Positions 5,234 to 5,431 of a DNA stretch of 5,431 nucleotides are shown piece after piece. The number at the start of each line of letters is the position of its first letter. Within the stretch, counting starts at the first letter, position 1. The notes beneath the pieces were generated by a model that was not told the origin of the DNA, searched no databases, and worked only from the letters and a program-made list of their open reading frames with translations. The stretch is taken from contig JASHTD010000530.1 in NCBI GenBank assembly GCA_030040725.1, positions 1 through 5,431 of the forward strand, in the 5' to 3' direction. The stretch comes from Candidatus Sulfotelmatobacter sp. (GTDB lineage Bacteria; Acidobacteriota; Terriglobia; Terriglobales; Acidobacteriaceae). A program made the position numbers and the translations under genes.

Positions 5234-5431
5234 CTACCGTCCAACCAATTTCTGCAATTCTTCCGGGTAGCGGGCGCCTTGTACCGGAATCTTCGCAGCC
5301 GCGTTGCCGATTTGCCGCAGGTCTTCGGGCGAGAGTTCGACGGCAGCTGCGCCGATGTTTTCCTCAAGCCGATTGAGTTTGGTCGTGCCCGGAATCGGAA
5401 CGATCCACGGCTTTTGCGCCAGCAGCCAGGC
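5234..5431 (-). CDS. aldo/keto reductase, C-terminal part (5' end outside window)
   Basis: The last 65 codons of an aldo/keto reductase enter from the right edge and stop at TAG (5234-5236). The visible peptide starts AWLLAQKPWIVPIPGTTKLN, then RLEENIGAAAVELSPEDLRQI and ends VQGARYPEELQKLVGR. This is the typical end of the TIM barrel: the IPGTTK loop and the R-x-x-x-N element bind the 2'-phosphate and adenine of NADPH, and the LSPEDL helix packs under the barrel. The enzymes reduce aldehydes and ketones in the cytoplasm. The catalytic Asp, Tyr, Lys and His residues are upstream, outside the window, so activity and substrate class cannot be judged. No ATG occurs in this frame inside the window. 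It is in the same orientation as the dinB-like gene but 117 bp away with a hairpin between, so separate transcription is likely. Confidence 0.92.
   Translation of the reverse strand, partial: AWLLAQKPWIVPIPGTTKLNRLEENIGAAAVELSPEDLRQIGNAAAKIPVQGARYPEELQKLVGR

Noticed and set aside
5113..5367. 84-codon - strand frame over the end of the aldo/keto reductase
   Set aside because: It is in a different frame from the well-conserved IPGTTK...RLEEN reading and its product is Arg-rich without a family.

Overview
The window looks like a piece of chromosome from a Gram-negative bacterium with an outer membrane. It carries a lipopolysaccharide-export permease, and its base composition is moderately GC-rich. 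The style suggests Acidobacteriota (class Terriglobia or a relative): LptF- and LptG-type permeases joined in one long protein, small DinB, carboxymuconolactone-decarboxylase-like (CMD) and Ddn/DUF385-like genes side by side, and a GC-rich hairpin of the 'atccctcg...cgggatgac' type between genes. That assignment is inference from gene content; there is no rRNA or other marker gene here.

Layout, left to right. (1) The last 136 codons of a glycogen branching enzyme (glgB) run off the left edge on the + strand. (2) A small exported SnoaL/NTF2-fold protein on the - strand converges on glgB. (3) A 168-bp divergent region leads into a 776-aa + strand gene that encodes two complete LptF/LptG-type permease modules in one polypeptide. 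Its start codon has no ribosome binding site and lies almost on top of a predicted transcription start, so the mRNA may be leaderless. (4) A 249-bp gap holds a decayed 5' fragment of a dinB-like gene. (5) Three small - strand genes follow in transcription order: a DinB-family protein, a gamma-CMD-like protein and a Ddn/DUF385-like split beta-barrel protein. (6) A GC-rich imperfect hairpin separates them from the last 65 codons of an aldo/keto reductase on the - strand, which enters from the right edge and has no ATG inside the window.

The most notable points are the LptF-LptG fusion, the likely leaderless start of that gene, and a 139-bp direct repeat (about 86% identical by hand count). One copy of the repeat is the start of the intact dinB-like gene; the other is the truncated fragment 1467 bp away. 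The two copies bracket the Ddn-like gene, the CMD gene and most of dinB, so the block could be lost or rearranged by recombination. I see no CRISPR array, tRNA, rRNA, transposase or phage gene. The three small - strand genes look like a redox or detoxification group, but their substrates cannot be read from the sequence.
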